Positions 23,001-38,000 of a stretch of DNA of 64,000 nucleotides are shown in pieces; within the stretch, counting starts at the first letter, position 1, and the number at the start of each line of letters is the position of its first letter. A program made the translations under genes and the position numbers. A model generated the notes under the pieces. That model saw only the letters and a program-made list of their open reading frames with translations. It did not search any database and had not been told where the DNA came from. The stretch is from positions 482,001 to 546,000 of the forward strand of contig OU342823.1 in assembly GCA_910591455.2 (NCBI GenBank). The letters run 5' to 3'. The DNA is from Pholis gunnellus. Its lineage: Eukaryota; Chordata; Actinopteri; Perciformes; Pholidae.

Positions 23001-26000
23001 ACTCTGTTGATCCTGCTCCAGCCCTTTTTCTGATGATGGTTGCTACTCTACAACTTGACAACAAATTGAAAAAAAAACTAACTACATACATGCATTGGAC
23101 TTGCCACATTACATTGGTACTTGTACTTGAATTTGTGAATTGCCACTGTGTGTTTATAGCTGTGCATGTGAATGTGGCTTATAATCTGAATACATTTTGT
23201 TTCGCTTTAATGCCCTCTAATATGTCTCAGGTTGGCAAGGCAACGGCTACAGCTGTCAGGATGTGGACGAATGTTTGATGAATAATGGAGGCTGCTCCTC
23301 CACTCCTGTGGTGCAATGCCTGAACACCATGGGCTCCTTCCACTGTGGTCCCTGCCCCCCAGGTATGAGGGGAGTTACCAGTGTAACTACCGTGCTATGA
23401 GGTCGAGACCTTATACCGACGAAGTCCCATGTGACCTCATTGACGCAAGCATCTTGATAGAGAGGCTGACACCCAGCAGTCGTCTCCTACAGTATCTTCT
23501 CATCTTTTTTTTAGTGAGGATGGATAATAACGCCAAGTGATGAGCTATGAGGATTCTGGCGTAGCCGATAAAGAGCTAATGCTAGTAAATGTGAACAGTG
23601 TACATAGCTTGCACAGAAACCTTTATCAAGTCGCCTGTGTCTCCCTGGTCATAAGTATAACTTTGTCGGTCTATGGGCAACATGCATGTGCTGGATTTGT
23701 AAGTTTTACATATGGTGGTCAAGAAGAATGACATGTTGTTCTATGTTTATTATACATTACATGATGAAGTGATCCCCGACTAATGCAACCATTACTTACT
23801 GCCACCATCTATCAAAGACATCCCTTCCTTAAGCTACATGCTCACAAGTTTCCATCTCCTTCCCTAACCCTTTCTGAATAAGGAGCCATAGGATCATTTT
23901 GACCCTTATTTGATTATGGGGCGAGGATTTAAGACACAACCATACTGCATCTTATTGAAGAATTTCCATTAAGTATTGATGGAAAAATATAGAAAACAAC
24001 ATATTAATTTCAAGCATATCACCAAGCCCTGGGTGTGACGTTGTTGTTCACAGAGAAAAAAGTCTGTCCCTCCACTACAATAACCCAGAGGTCACTCCCC
24101 TGCTGGTGACTGCTCTGTCTGTGCAGTGGTAAAGTAATGTGTTTGATGAACTGAATTCACTGAGTCAAGACGAGTGTACTATCGTCAGACTTTTTAATGA
24201 CGGTGTCTTTTACAATCTCAGAATCACTCAGGAATCAAACAACCACCACACATGTGCCACAATCTATCTTGTATCTGTGCAGGCTACGAGGGGGATGGGA
24301 GAATATGTACCCAGAGCGATCTCTGCGCTAACAACAATGGAGGCTGTTACCCATTAGCCACTTGCTCCTCCAGCCCAGGTAACAACAAACATACATGATT
24401 TCGTCTTCATCATCTAGGGACTATTATTTGTGGTAGAACTGATGTAAGAGAATCAGTCAAGGATTCAAGGGAGGGGAGCCAGGAATCAGAAAAGGTAAGT
24501 CATGTGTTTTCTAGATTGGCTGAAGATTGAGAAGACTGAAAACTATAATTATTTTCCCAATGTTAATTTAATTCTTTCCTTGTATAAGAACAAAACAACT
24601 ACATCAAAAAGATGGCTTTTGTGTGTGCACAGGTAAAAAAAAAAAGGTTATGAAATTAAGTCAAATGTCAATATGTCACTTTTGAGGAAGTAAAGTAAAG
24701 TGATTTTGTGAATTCAGCAGAAAAAAAGCACCACATGTTGCCAAGTTATTCTATTCATATTTGGCTTTTTAGAGTTTAGAATATTGATATGCTATGTTGC
24801 TGAATGCAACATTCAACACTTTATAGTATGAGGCTCGTACCCTATACTCCTTCTCCAAGTCCACACATACAGTACACATGTAGACTGGATGTGCAAACTC
24901 CCATGACCCCTCCAGTAGCCTAACAAGAGTAAAGAGCTGATCCACTGTTCTATGACTTGGACGAAATCCACATTGCTCCTTCTGGATCTGAGCCTCTGGT
25001 TCAGGACTATAAGCTTTCTAAGGAAGGCTGAGCAGGCTGACACTCCGATCATGGGAGCACATTCGGTTCCCATTTTTTTAAAATGGGAACTACCACCCCA
25101 GTGTGCAGCCCAACAATGTCCAGTCTTTAGCATCTAAAGGCCAAGCTGTGCCAGCTACAGTACCTTGGTGCCGCAAAGCATTGAAGATACTTTACCCTTG
25201 AGCAGCCATTTGATTATCAATCAGGTCGGATCTTATATTAATAGCGATAACTCTGAGTAATGAGTCTATTATGGTCCTAATATATATATATATAGATATA
25301 CATATCTATATATATATCTATATATATAACTATAGTAGAATATTATTAACACAACAAAATGGAATATGAAATATTTTGCCAGGCCAAATACTTCTCAATA
25401 AAAGGACTGGTAAACGTTTAACTCCACTTGATTCAAAGAAATGTGAATAGTGTTCAAAACGGGATTAGACAAAGTAACAAACTCTTCTGTGTTCAGTTAA
25501 TGTGGGACATGACCATGCACCTTTCTTCTCCTTACTCCGCCCTCCCACATCCACCAGGCACCAGCCTCCCTGTATGTACCTGCCCTGCAGGCTACATAGG
25601 CAGTGGTTATGGGCCGACTGGTTGCACCCAGACGAGCAACATCTGTCAGACCAACAGCCCCTGCGTCAACGGACAGTGTGTGGTGAGTGTGTTCAGCTGC
25701 TCAGATATGACCGGATGATGTGTGGCTGTTATGAGAAAGATTTCTCTAACTTCATCTGCAATCACTCATTTTAAAAGATATGGCTGGTAATATTCTATAT
25801 TTTATTATAGTCAACAAATTCCATGAAATGCCCAAATCCAAAAATGAATGTATCCCACTTACAGGTCGCGTGTGTGTGTGTGTATATCCAAAGCCAGATA
25901 TATCTTCTTCCTCTTCCTCTTCTTCCTAAGGCTTCATTGTTAATATCTATAAAATCAGCCACACTGTTGCATACAGTCTCTTACTGCCAGAAAAACTCAC

Positions 26001-29000
26001 CACACCACCAAGAGTGGATTCATCTTTTAATAAAATATACAAAATGTCAATATAGCAAATCACATTTTGCCTGGCTGTAATTATTCTGACTGTAAGCTGT
26101 CAGATGAGCTTATTGTTTAGAAGCACAATGTAAATGATTAGAGAGAGCAGGCGTCGACAGAACTGAGCTTAACCTGCGCAGACCAAGTGGAGAACCTGTG
26201 CTGTCTATCCCCGTCCTGACTGAATGAGAGTTGATATCACATGCCAACTAGTAGTTTGTCGGCTGAAAGAGTGGACCTGAAAACACGCAGACATGTTTGT
26301 GCAAGCTGTCATGTGATAAGCTAATATGCAGTCCTTGTCCCTGGTTAGGTTTTTAAGCTAGACAACTATATAAGCATAGAGACAAACAGGCGTAACACAA
26401 ACATAGACAAACAGTAATTAAAACAACAATGAATGATAACAATTAAGAATACAACCCGATGCATCTCAGTGTGAGCCATAGTTTTGCCTTGGTATTAAAA
26501 GCTTTCAAATCAGTTAATTTCTCTTTATTTTGATGTCAGAGTTGTAGAGCCACTGAGGGGCTGCTATACCGTTTCCAAACGTCCGTATAGCAATAACGTT
26601 ACTCAATGTATTTATTTGGAGACCGTCAAGTCCAACCACAGTGTTGACGGTGATCCTTATATCAATGAATAACCAAACAATTAGCTTACGATACACCTGA
26701 CGGATACAGGTACGCCTGTACCTGATAAAACCAGTAAACAACACACCTGCACTGTGATTACTGATTCACCTATTTGTATTTTCCCCGTATTGCATATACA
26801 ACCTACTGTACAAAAAGGGGAATTAGACACACTTGAACACATATTACTTTATAATGAATACAATACAAAAATGGCTCCAACAGGGTATTTCAAACCCGCG
26901 GGCCTTTAACTAGAAAAGAGGACTGAATGATGTGAAGCCTCTTCAAGATGTCTGACTAGTGCACTACTGCTGTAACAGGCCACCACCTCGGCTCCTGGAT
27001 ACATCTGCAATTGCAACTCTGGCTGGGAAGGAACAAATTGTGACCAGAATATCAATGAATGCTTAAGCAACCCATGTCAGAATGGAGGAACCTGCACCGA
27101 CGGCATTAATGGAATCACATGTACTTGCACTGCCCAGTGGACTGGCCCACTCTGCCAGAGCCCACAGCAAGGTAAGATGTGGAGGGGCTGGAAAGATAAA
27201 GGACGGGAGGTGAAGGGAAGCACTAAGGAGGGATGGGCCATAAGGAGGTGGAGAAAGGCAAGGAAAAGAAGAAGAGAGTAGAATGGATGTGCAGAGACAC
27301 AGGAAGGAGTTAAGGGACTGGATACAAACATTGGGCACCGTTCTAATAGACCTTATTGTTATATTTTCACTAAACTGTAATCTGTTTGCATAAATCTATG
27401 TATGTGTGTGTTGACAGTGTGTGGAGGTTACCTGACTGGCCCCGCTGGTTCCTTCAGTCATCCCAACACTCCAGGTCATGATGAATATGATCACCAGGTC
27501 AGCTGTGCCTGGGTGATTCGCATTGACCCTAACAAGGTCAGCTGCAGTCCTGTTACTCTCATTTGCTCTCACTTGACTTTCTTTTTGTCATGTCATTCTG
27601 GACAGGTAGTCCTCTGCATGGATCACGGTGTTGTAAGCTCGGCTGAGATCACTTTCCTTTTCAGAGTAACAGCCCTGGAAGCACTACATTGTCTTGTGTG
27701 AACAATACATTTGGTGGCTTATTGTTAAAGTGAATGCTTACCTGTCTAACAATCAGGGAGCTACATCAATAACTGATTGGGGTCTTGCAGTTCTGGTTTA
27801 GTCTTCCCCAACTGCTGACTGTGGTGTAGCTGCTGGATGTTCACTAAACCTTACGTGCTGGGCCGGCAGTGTACAGCCATGTGATCAGAGCAGAGCAGCT
27901 TCTGTGCTCTGATACCAAAACAACGAGCTTAAAAAGAAAGAGATCGTCATTAGTGGATGTGACTATATTGAAATGTGGCAGATTGACTTTTGTATTCTCT
28001 CTCCTTTAGATTCTGCATATTACCTTTCCTTTCTTTGATCTGGAGAGCAGCTCCAACTGCAACTACGACTTCCTTCAGATTCATGATGGAGACAGTGCCT
28101 CTGCTTACATGATTGGAAAATACTGCGGCCAAAATAACCCACAGGAGCTCTACAGCTCCCACAATTCCCTATATTTCTGGTTTCGCTCGGACCAGTCTGT
28201 CAGTGCGGGTGGCTTCACAGTTGCTTGGCAGTCTCAGGACCCAGGTAGGGGTGTTTCATCTGCTCTGGTTTGGTTAATGAGTAATCCTTCAAAGCTTACT
28301 GAACTCACACACGTGACATATAATGCCTTGTTGAGAGGTCACCAGGGCCCTGTTCCAGAAAGCCTGAAACCCTCTGAGCAAGTTAACCTTGAGATGAGGG
28401 AAACTTCACCTATTTTTCCTCTTACCATGGTAAATCTGGGTCTGTTACAATGGAAACCGACTCTGTGAATCTGACCTGCTCACTAGTAGGTTTCCTTAAA
28501 CACACCCTGATGTTCTCTCTTTCTCCTCCCTCTTACAGAGACAGACACACTGTTTCATTTCTTCATTCATTCAGTCCGTATCAAAACAGGTGTTAAAGGT
28601 TTTCTGTCTGTCGGAATGTAAATCCTGGTTGGATATTATATTCTGTTACTCAGGGAAAATCTAAAGTTACTGCTTTCATGAGTTGAATGGCTTTTTTCTT
28701 GCCCTCACGTTTAAATATGTCAAAGAGTCAAGTCACCCTCTGCTCAGAATGAAACCTCTGCCTTCTTTTTTTATATAAATATGAAACACTGTGACTCCAT
28801 GCACACAGTTGATGTCAGCTGTCACTGATGAATGAATGAATAAATGACCAAACACATTATTAATGATTCAGATTGTGGGTTTACAATCATGTCTCTTATG
28901 TCTATTGGTCTATATATTTTTCAAATCTTTAATTATATTTTTCTTCTTCAGTTGGCTTCTGTGTTTTGTCCCCATCATATTAAAGCTGAACATACTGTAT

Positions 29001-32000
29001 ATATTTAAAATGTAATGTAGGCCACAGTTTAATACGCAGCAGATTTGACCACTTCATAGTCTGGTAAATGATGAATTAATGGACAATACTAAGTTAACTT
29101 TTTAACACTCTGCCTTTTTATTTATATGTTTGCACGGTGGATTGTGGAGTTGGTGCTCTATTGACAAGGGCTTTTTTCTTTTGCACTCCGGGCCTAAACT
29201 CAGAGTGAACAAACTCTGATCACCGAAAAACGAGTTTCCCATCTCAGGGTTAGTCACCTCAGAGTCCAGGCTTAGGCTCAGAGTTTATTAAACCTGCTTT
29301 CTGAAACAGGACCCAGGTGTCCGGTTTCATGCAAATAATGGCACGGGGGGTTGGTTACCACAACCACCATGAGACAAACAAAAAACTGTGACTAACACAA
29401 GACAATTCAAAGAAGAAAAGCAACATATCAACTACACTGCATACTGTACAACCTAAACCTACAATAATAGCAATGATAGTAACTATAATAATGTGGCTTT
29501 GGCTTTAACCACTGAGCCCCAAAAAACATTATAATGTCAACAATGAAATTGAAATATTTGTACATCTAGAACTGCAGGGCTGCAAATGTCAGCAAGCTGC
29601 TCAAAGGTTTTAGTGTTGCAGCTCACAAAGAGTTTTGAAGTTCAAAGTCAATCTGTTGTCATCTTAGTGTGTGGAGGCGAACTAACTGCCCACTACGGCA
29701 ACATTAACTCACCTGGTTACCCTGGAAACTACCCTCCTAGCCGAGACTGCTATTGGGCGGTGACAGTGGAGCCCAGTCTGCTCATTACCTTTGCATTCGG
29801 GACTCTCAGTCTGGAGCAGCACCCTGATTGCAACTATGACTTCCTGGAGGTGAGAAATGCTGGATTGGGTAAAAACAATGAACAAAACAATCACGTTTAA
29901 ACTTACTTCAACTGTCCAGTCTAAGGAAAACAGTATTTTTAAAGCAAAGCTACCCAAGGAACCCATTTTGATTGAAAGTTGTGTTTTTATGTCAACGACA
30001 CTCTTTAAAGCATATTCCATCACTCAAATCCAACAACTGCTTACCTGGTTGCCTATACAGAGAAGCTGTAACACAGGCACAGTTTTTGTTTTCTCAGGTG
30101 TGTACACTATATGCCACTGATGATTCCACTTCATGCAACGAGCCTAATGCAATTATTTCTCCATTTATTGTCTTTTGCGGCCAAATATTGTAGATCCGGG
30201 ATGGTCTTCTACCTGAAGACCCAGTTCTGGGGAAGTACTGTAGTACTGCATCACCCGCCCCTCTGCAGACCACTGGTCCAGCTGCATGGATCCACTTCCA
30301 CTCCGACTTTAGTGTCTCTGACCGAGGCTTCCACATTACATACACAACATCACCAAGTAAGAAACTGTGCATACCAAGTAAGACAGTGTGTACACCATGT
30401 CATCATTTAACACATTACATAACTGTCTCACATGACATTTATTGGAAGATTATGGTCATTCTTTACCTTGGGAGGAGTATAACAAGACAGGACCAAGTTC
30501 TATGTGTCAGCAGTCTTCAGAATCAGAAACACTTAAAAACTATTACGTTACAGTTGCTCTTGTATATAAGTATGAAGAAATATAAGATCTATCACTATGT
30601 GGTGGTGGACTGCAGTCATCACTGCAGACTGTGCACTGAGGACAGTCAGTAAGGGAGGGCACAGGGAGCACTAAGTTCAAGGCCCAGGGAAAAAACACAG
30701 TCCTGTCCTCTGCTGGAAAGCTGAAACGAGCCGCGAAACATTTTAATCAGAATCAGAATCAGCTTTATTGGCCATGTATGAGTAAGCTTACAAGGAATAT
30801 GACTCCATTTTTTACGTTGCTCTCAACGTATATACACAGACATTGTAAATAAACAACAAAAAAATAAGGACAACAAAGTAGAACAGATGTAAGCATAAAC
30901 ATTTAAGGACTATGTACAATATAAATATATATCCAAAAGTATATATATATATATGAACATACAGAGCAATGACAATGGATTTGAGGTATTAGTGCAAATG
31001 GAGGTAATAGTGCAGTATGACAGCCAGTGGAAAGAAGCTGTTCCTGTGTCTGGTGGTTTTGGCGTACAGAGCTCTGTAGCGCCTACCAGAGGGGAGGAGT
31101 TGGAACAGCTTGTGTCCAGGGTGTGAAGGGTCTGCAGTGATCTTTCCTGCCCGTTTCCTGAGTCTGGAGGTGAACAAGTCCAAGATGGATGGCAGGCTGG
31201 CACCAATGATTCTCTCTGCAGATCTGACAGTCCATTGTAGTCTGTTCCTGTCCTGTTTGGTGGCCGATCCAAACCACACAGTGATGGAGGAGCAGAGAAC
31301 AGACTGGATGATAGAGGAGTAAAACAGAATCATCAGCTCTTGAGGCAGGTTGAACTTCCTGCACCAGCTCAGGAAGTTCAACCTCTGCTGTGCCTTATTC
31401 CTGATGGTGTCGATGTTGGAGGCCCACAATTCAATATTAATTTCACTGTACCCATAAATACTTAAATTATAGTTTCAGCACCTGGCCCTCCTATCCAGAG
31501 CAGCATCAATATCTTGCTTTATATGATGCGCTGTGCTGGTTACGGAGCTCCTTACCCTGGGATGTGTTGTATCTTAGGTGACCCTGGCTGTGGTGGTACC
31601 TTCACTGACAGTGAGGGCATCATCATATCACCCAACTGGCCCAACGACTATGCCCACAATCGCCAGTGTGTATATTTGATCAGGTTGCCAGTGGGTGAAA
31701 AGGTGGCCCTCAACTTCACTCACATGAACCTGGAGAGTCACAGCAGCTGCACTTTTGACTATGTGGAGGTAGGACTTGTTTATGAATTAATGACATCCTT
31801 GTTCATTTCTCAAAATGTTCTTGAATAACTAATAAATATACCCCATATCTTGCTAAATACATGAAGACACAATCTGCTTTATAAATTACGTTTTTAAAAC
31901 ATAACTGTTTCTGTGATTTTCTTCACTAACAATGCTTTTTCCAGTCTAACTTGGGTTCTTTTCCTGTGTCCCACCTGTTGTCAGATTCATGCCACTGAAA

Positions 32001-35000
32001 GCAATGGTTAAGGTTTTTGGAAGATTTTGACTTTGGTTTAAAATTGAAAAAGTCTACACATGATGTGCAACATATACCAGCTCACGCTTCAAGTCAGCAA
32101 TGACTTTGCAATAGTCCATCAAGACCACATTCTTTCCCTAACTTTAACCAATAGAAGAGAGAACATAAATCATGCAGATGTTGGAGGAAAACAGTTGAAA
32201 TATTTTGACAGTGATCCACTAAAGTTAAAGTTTACTCGTTATGATGGCTTGGCTGGCACTATATTAAGTATATAAGCTGTATCCAATAAGTTGTGTATAA
32301 ACTTGGCCTGTCAGCATTGCAGTCTGTGAGGATTTTTTAACTGGTTCTGAAACAGTCTTAGTTTAATCCTGATGCCTCTATATGTCAGTAAATAAGACCC
32401 TAAGAGAGAAGATTGTCTTTTCTATTAGTTATTCTTAATACTAGTCATTGGTGCCAAGAGGTTGGATTCCGATGATATTAGACTAAATCATGCAGGTTCA
32501 ATAGAAACTCCCTCAGCTCGGACTCTAGTGGGGCCTCCAGCAGAGTCCAGCCAAACAAAAACAGACCCGCCTTACTGCAGAGGACAGACCGTGATCTGGC
32601 TTCACTCCTGAGGACAGACCCAGATCTGAACCTGCAGTCAGAGCTTGAGTGGGAGATGAAGCGCTCTGCGCCTGGCTGCAGCATTTCCTCCTCTGGCAGG
32701 AGCAGAGCTTTGCCTCGCTGCTCCACCGGTCTCCTCTGAAAGCCAACACCTATCACTCTGCTGGAGACCCAGGCTGTATAATGGGGAGGGAAGAGAGGCA
32801 TAGGAGAACCAGAACCAGTACTGCAAAAGGAAGACTGTCAGATTGAAATGGTTGACAGCCATCCTGGAATTCATTCATTTCTTACAATAGCAAGTCCATG
32901 AATCTTTTTCTTCCAAGAACCAGAAACGCCAGATAGAGATATAATGTTACTGAATGCGAGATGTCTTGAATGTGCAATACATCAAGCAGACAAGTCAACT
33001 TCGGACCAAGAGAAAGTTTTGTGCAGTGGAGGAAATAGTTTTACTAATCAAGAGCTACAGTGTGTGATTTTGCAGATGCATGTGTCAATCTTTACCATTA
33101 TTCTTACATGTTTTGTTACATTAGATGTTGTCATAATTCTAATTTTCAAAGGTTACTTTTCATTTAGGTTCAGTATTGTTTTCATCGTCAAAAATAGGTT
33201 GTCAACAAATATTGTTTGGCATAGTTTTAGTTGACAAAATGTACACTGCCTTTAACCCACTTCTCCTACCTCTGCTTCTATCCCCTTTCATTCCAGGTTC
33301 GTGATGGCAGAATGGAGACTGATGCTCTGATAGGGAAGTACTGTGGGAGCTCCCTGCCAGCGCCCGTTCACTCGTCCACCAACTTCCTGTGGATCCGTTT
33401 CAGGTCCGACAGCTCAGTCAGCCGGGCTGGTTTCAGAGCAGTCTATACTGTTGGTGAGATGCCACACATTTATTTTACGTGATATGATGTCATGTTTATG
33501 TGTTGTTTGTTCTGATATATATGTTTTGAGAAAATGGCACGCCCAGTGAGCCATACGTGTTTGGGCTGTGGGATAAGGATGCCAATGGATGATAGTCATG
33601 ATCACTGTGTGCATTGCATAGGTCTTGGCCATGCACACATGGCCAGTCAAGACCCATAAACTAGGTTGAGGGATTGAAGGCATACAGGAGATCCTGTGGC
33701 CTCTAGTGTGCCACTGCATCCTTGCCCAATGGGGAGAATATCTCTTTTTCAGTAACAGTGAGCTGTTTCCTTGGGGGCAACTAGAGATTGGTACCGGTTT
33801 GGCACAGCTAATGCCAAAACACTATCAGTCCCCTACCTCCTTCCATTCACCAGGTAATAATCCCTCCCTGAAGGACTGATCCGCTGATCCTTTACCCACT
33901 CCCACATGGTCTTACTCTCCCATGCTTTTTGGGAATGAAGAAGTAACGTGAACCCAGCCCACTAATCTTCTGCTTCACCACCCTGATGGCCTTTTGCCAG
34001 GAGAACGTAGATCTCCGCAGCCAGATCCACCCTGTATTGAAGGTCTGCTACCAATCAAAAAGTGGCTGACTTTGTCAGTGGGAGTTAGCACAGATACGAC
34101 AAACAACCGAGTCATGGTGAAAACAACCCAGGGGACCCGCCCAAGGGTTTCTTGGGAAAGACGCTGTGGAAGTGGGGGGGCTACGTTCTTTCTTCCAACC
34201 ACGTTTAGCTCTCACCTGAAGCCACTGAAGCCAGCCGGTGTGGCCAGTCTGTGAAGCTGTCGATACAAACTGTTCACAGCCTTGCCAGAGCCTTCCCAAC
34301 ATCTCTTATGCACACCAACAGTATGATGGGCCTGCTGGAGCATCTCATTTGCATATGGCCCAGAGAAGGCAGATGCCACAACAGGCAGCATAAGCAGACA
34401 GGTCTTGTCTTCCCTTTTCAGCCGTGACTGAGACAGCCAGAGGTGGCACCTCAACATCCTGCTCCTTTCTCCAGCTTAGCTAGGGGCAAGGATACCTGCT
34501 GCACCTTAACAGATGATTTTAGATGATCGAAACTTTCTGCACCATTTGAAAGGCATTGTTTGCCAAACTGGCCAGCCTCCCCATTATCAAAATGGAAGGT
34601 CCCATTGCCCCGCTCAGCTGGCATTTAAATGTAATAGTAATAGAGTAATAAGCCGGTGATAGAGTGGAGGTGGTTGCTCCTTCTCTTCCCCTACCAGCTT
34701 TGCAACCACACAAACCTGACCTAGGGAGCAGTCTTCATCCTCTGAGTCAGAACACATCAATCTCCTCAAAATCAGACAAATCCGACATGGGGCCTACCAG
34801 AACCAGCACCTCCACCCCTAATAGGGCAGAAGTGGGTCCTGGGTAGTGGATGAGGCTGTTCCTAGCCCCACGGAAGGCCATTGCAAACCATTTCCTGACA
34901 GCCACACCCAGGGTAGGAAAGGATTCCTAACCACTACCCATAGCAGCTCAGCCTGCTGCAGCTGCCCAATGAGACTGGGTATTAATGAGAAAATGTCAGA

Positions 35001-38000
35001 GGCCTAGCCTCCCTTCACCCTCCTGCACTGATATCTATAGAGAGTCCAGGTGGAAGAAATAAACCTCATCTTGGTGGGGGATTAGGTCAGCGACGTATTG
35101 CCACACAGCTGTAGAGTCCTGGCTGACCGGTGTCCAGACAGACCAGATTAGCTGTGTTTTCATGTTCACGTGTTCTAAATGTGCTTGTATAATTCCTTGA
35201 TATTGGTAGCATTAGGTTATAGCTCGTATACTATTTTTTTAAGAAGGATTTCAAATTTAAGTCAATTGACAAATTCTTGAAGCAACTACTGCAGGTATTC
35301 ATACTACATACTAGTGTGTTCAGGATATATTCAGTCATCGAAATATTCAGTCTTTAATATTTGTTTCAGACAAGTAATGTTTGACAGGAAAAAGGAGGAA
35401 CACCAGTAAATCATGATGAAGGAATTATCTCATATCCATACAGAAGTCAAAGCATGAGCAACTGACCCGCCATTAACCCTTTCTCTACCCAGGTTGTGGA
35501 GGTATTTTCTCTGGGACTGGGCAGCTACGCTCTCCCTACCACCCCAATGCCTATCCCCACAATAAGGTCTGTGAGTGGGTTATCAACCAGCCAGAGGGCT
35601 ATGTGGTCACACTCAACTTCCTGTCATTTGACATTGAGGGAGGCTCCTGCGGTTTTGACTCTGTTGAGGTAAACAAATGTTAAAATGTTCATGTAAATCA
35701 AGCTCTTGGACCAAAATATAAAACTGACTTCTACAAAACATTCTTTTGCGCAAATGTTTTACTTTCCAACTGAATACAGTATAACAGCCACAACATTCTT
35801 CATCACTTCGTCTTCATATTAGTATTATTATTACATTTTCTATTGTTATTTTAATTGTTAGTAATGGTTATGATGATAACACTAGTAAAGAAATTGTGAT
35901 CAATAAAACATGCAATTATGGTACTCTTATTGCTACTATGAAACGCAGTGAAGCATGAAAATGGTGGATGGACGGACGGACAGACAGACAGACTAACAGA
36001 GGAACAGACAGACAGACTAACAGACAGACGGACTAACAGAGGAACAGACAGACAGACAGACAGACTAACAGACGGACAGAGAGACAGACAGACAGACTAA
36101 CAGACGGACAGAGAGACAGACAGAGAGACAGACGGACTAACAGAGGAACAGACAGACAGACAGAGAGACAGACGGACTAACAGAGGAACAGACAGACAGA
36201 CAGACAGACTAACAGAGGGACAGACAGACTAACAGACGGACTAACAGAGGAACAGACAGACAGACAGAGACTAACAGAGGGACAGACAGACAGACAGACG
36301 GACAGAGGAACAGACAGACGGACAGACAGACTAACAGACGGACTAACAGAGGAACAGACAGACAGACAGACGGACAGAGGAACAGACAGACGGACAGAGG
36401 GACAGACAGCTGGCCATATGTTTTTGCTGTGATGTGATACAGGGGGCTGAGCTGTCTTCTGCCGTTCTGGTTAGGGTGGTGATGAAAAGCCAGTGACATA
36501 GTCTTCAACAAAGTTACACAAATGTCAACAAGTATATACAACTATTGAGAAAGAGGCTTTAGCTTTGGTATTGGCTGTGAAACAGGCCATATAACATTAA
36601 TGTAATGCACAATTCAAGCAAGAATAATGTAGTAGCAGCTCTCCAGGAGCTGAAAGAATACCAGGTTACACAGTGGCACAAGGCATATCAGAAAGGTTTT
36701 CTTTGATGTCACAATTTGTGTTGCCATAGGGGCTTTTGTGTTATTCCACTAAAACGTAAAATCTAATTTTTCCCTTTTTTCAACACATACATTATAGGTG
36801 GATAGATTGAGCATAGTGGGTCAGGTATAATGATGCATGTGTCTTCTTCCAGGTGAGGGATGGCTCCACGTCCAGCTCTCCTCTTCTGGGGACATTTTGT
36901 GGAGCTGAGATTCCCTCCAGGCTCCAGACCACGCAGAGATCTATGTACATCCGCTTTAAGACAGACTCCTCTGTCAGCAACCATGGATTTGATGCAGCCT
37001 ATGCCTCTGCCTTGGAGGGTGAGATAAATATCTACTCTGACTGGCCTCCTATGTTAAGAACTCATTTCTTGTACGTCACCAATGATTATTATTAGTAGTA
37101 GTAGGAGTAGTAGTAGCAAAAATGTTAACAAACTGTTGCAGCGCACACCTTTTATCCTTTTACTTTTGTGGTTTGATTTTGTTTGAGTATTTTCGATCTT
37201 ACTGTGGCAAGAACAAATCAGCAAGAAGCAAAAGCTTCCTACAGTGTTCCAAAAAAAAGAACAGGGATGATCTCAAACAGTCCTCTATGAGTCTGACAGA
37301 AATAAAACACTGAAAGAAGTCTGGTGGGAATCCCTGTAGCCAGCTCCATTCCCTGTAAAATGTACTTTATTAAAGCTTCCAAAGCCAGTGGGTGGGCATA
37401 TTTTGTTATGTATAGCATAGAGTTGAATAAACACTTTGCTTTAAATATAGCTAGGTGAATCGTATAACTCAAGTCTTGGACACAGTACTGCAGACTTCTA
37501 AGCAGATGAATGCAAAAATGATGAATAATAGAATTTTGGTATTTTTGTACCAGGCTGTGGTGATACCCTGACCAGCCCTTCAGGCACCATCACAAGCCCT
37601 GGCCACCCCAACAACTACCCCCATGGTGCCAACTGTACCTGGTACATCAGTGTTACCCCAGGCAACCTGATTCGGCTGTCGTTCGACTCCTTCAACCTGG
37701 AGTACCACATGAACTGTAACTATGATTACCTGGAGGTGTACGACAATGGCACTGTACAGACCGGAACCAAGATTGGCAGGTACATGATATATTTATGAGA
37801 TACATAAGATATATATATATTTTAAAAAAAATACATACTTAACACTTTGCTAAGCCCTTAGTCAAACAAAAAGGCAAAGAAAAGAAGAGAAAAAAGGGAC
37901 ACTCAAAACAAGGCAGATCCTCAGATTACTCAGAGATGACTTTGAAGTTAAGACTATTCTTAGGTTCTCTTAACAGCAACAACGTTGTGCGGACCTCCTT

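Noticed and set aside
27063..27338. Minus-strand frames opposite cubn exon 12
   Set aside because: Antisense shadows of the EGF exon and its flanking intron.
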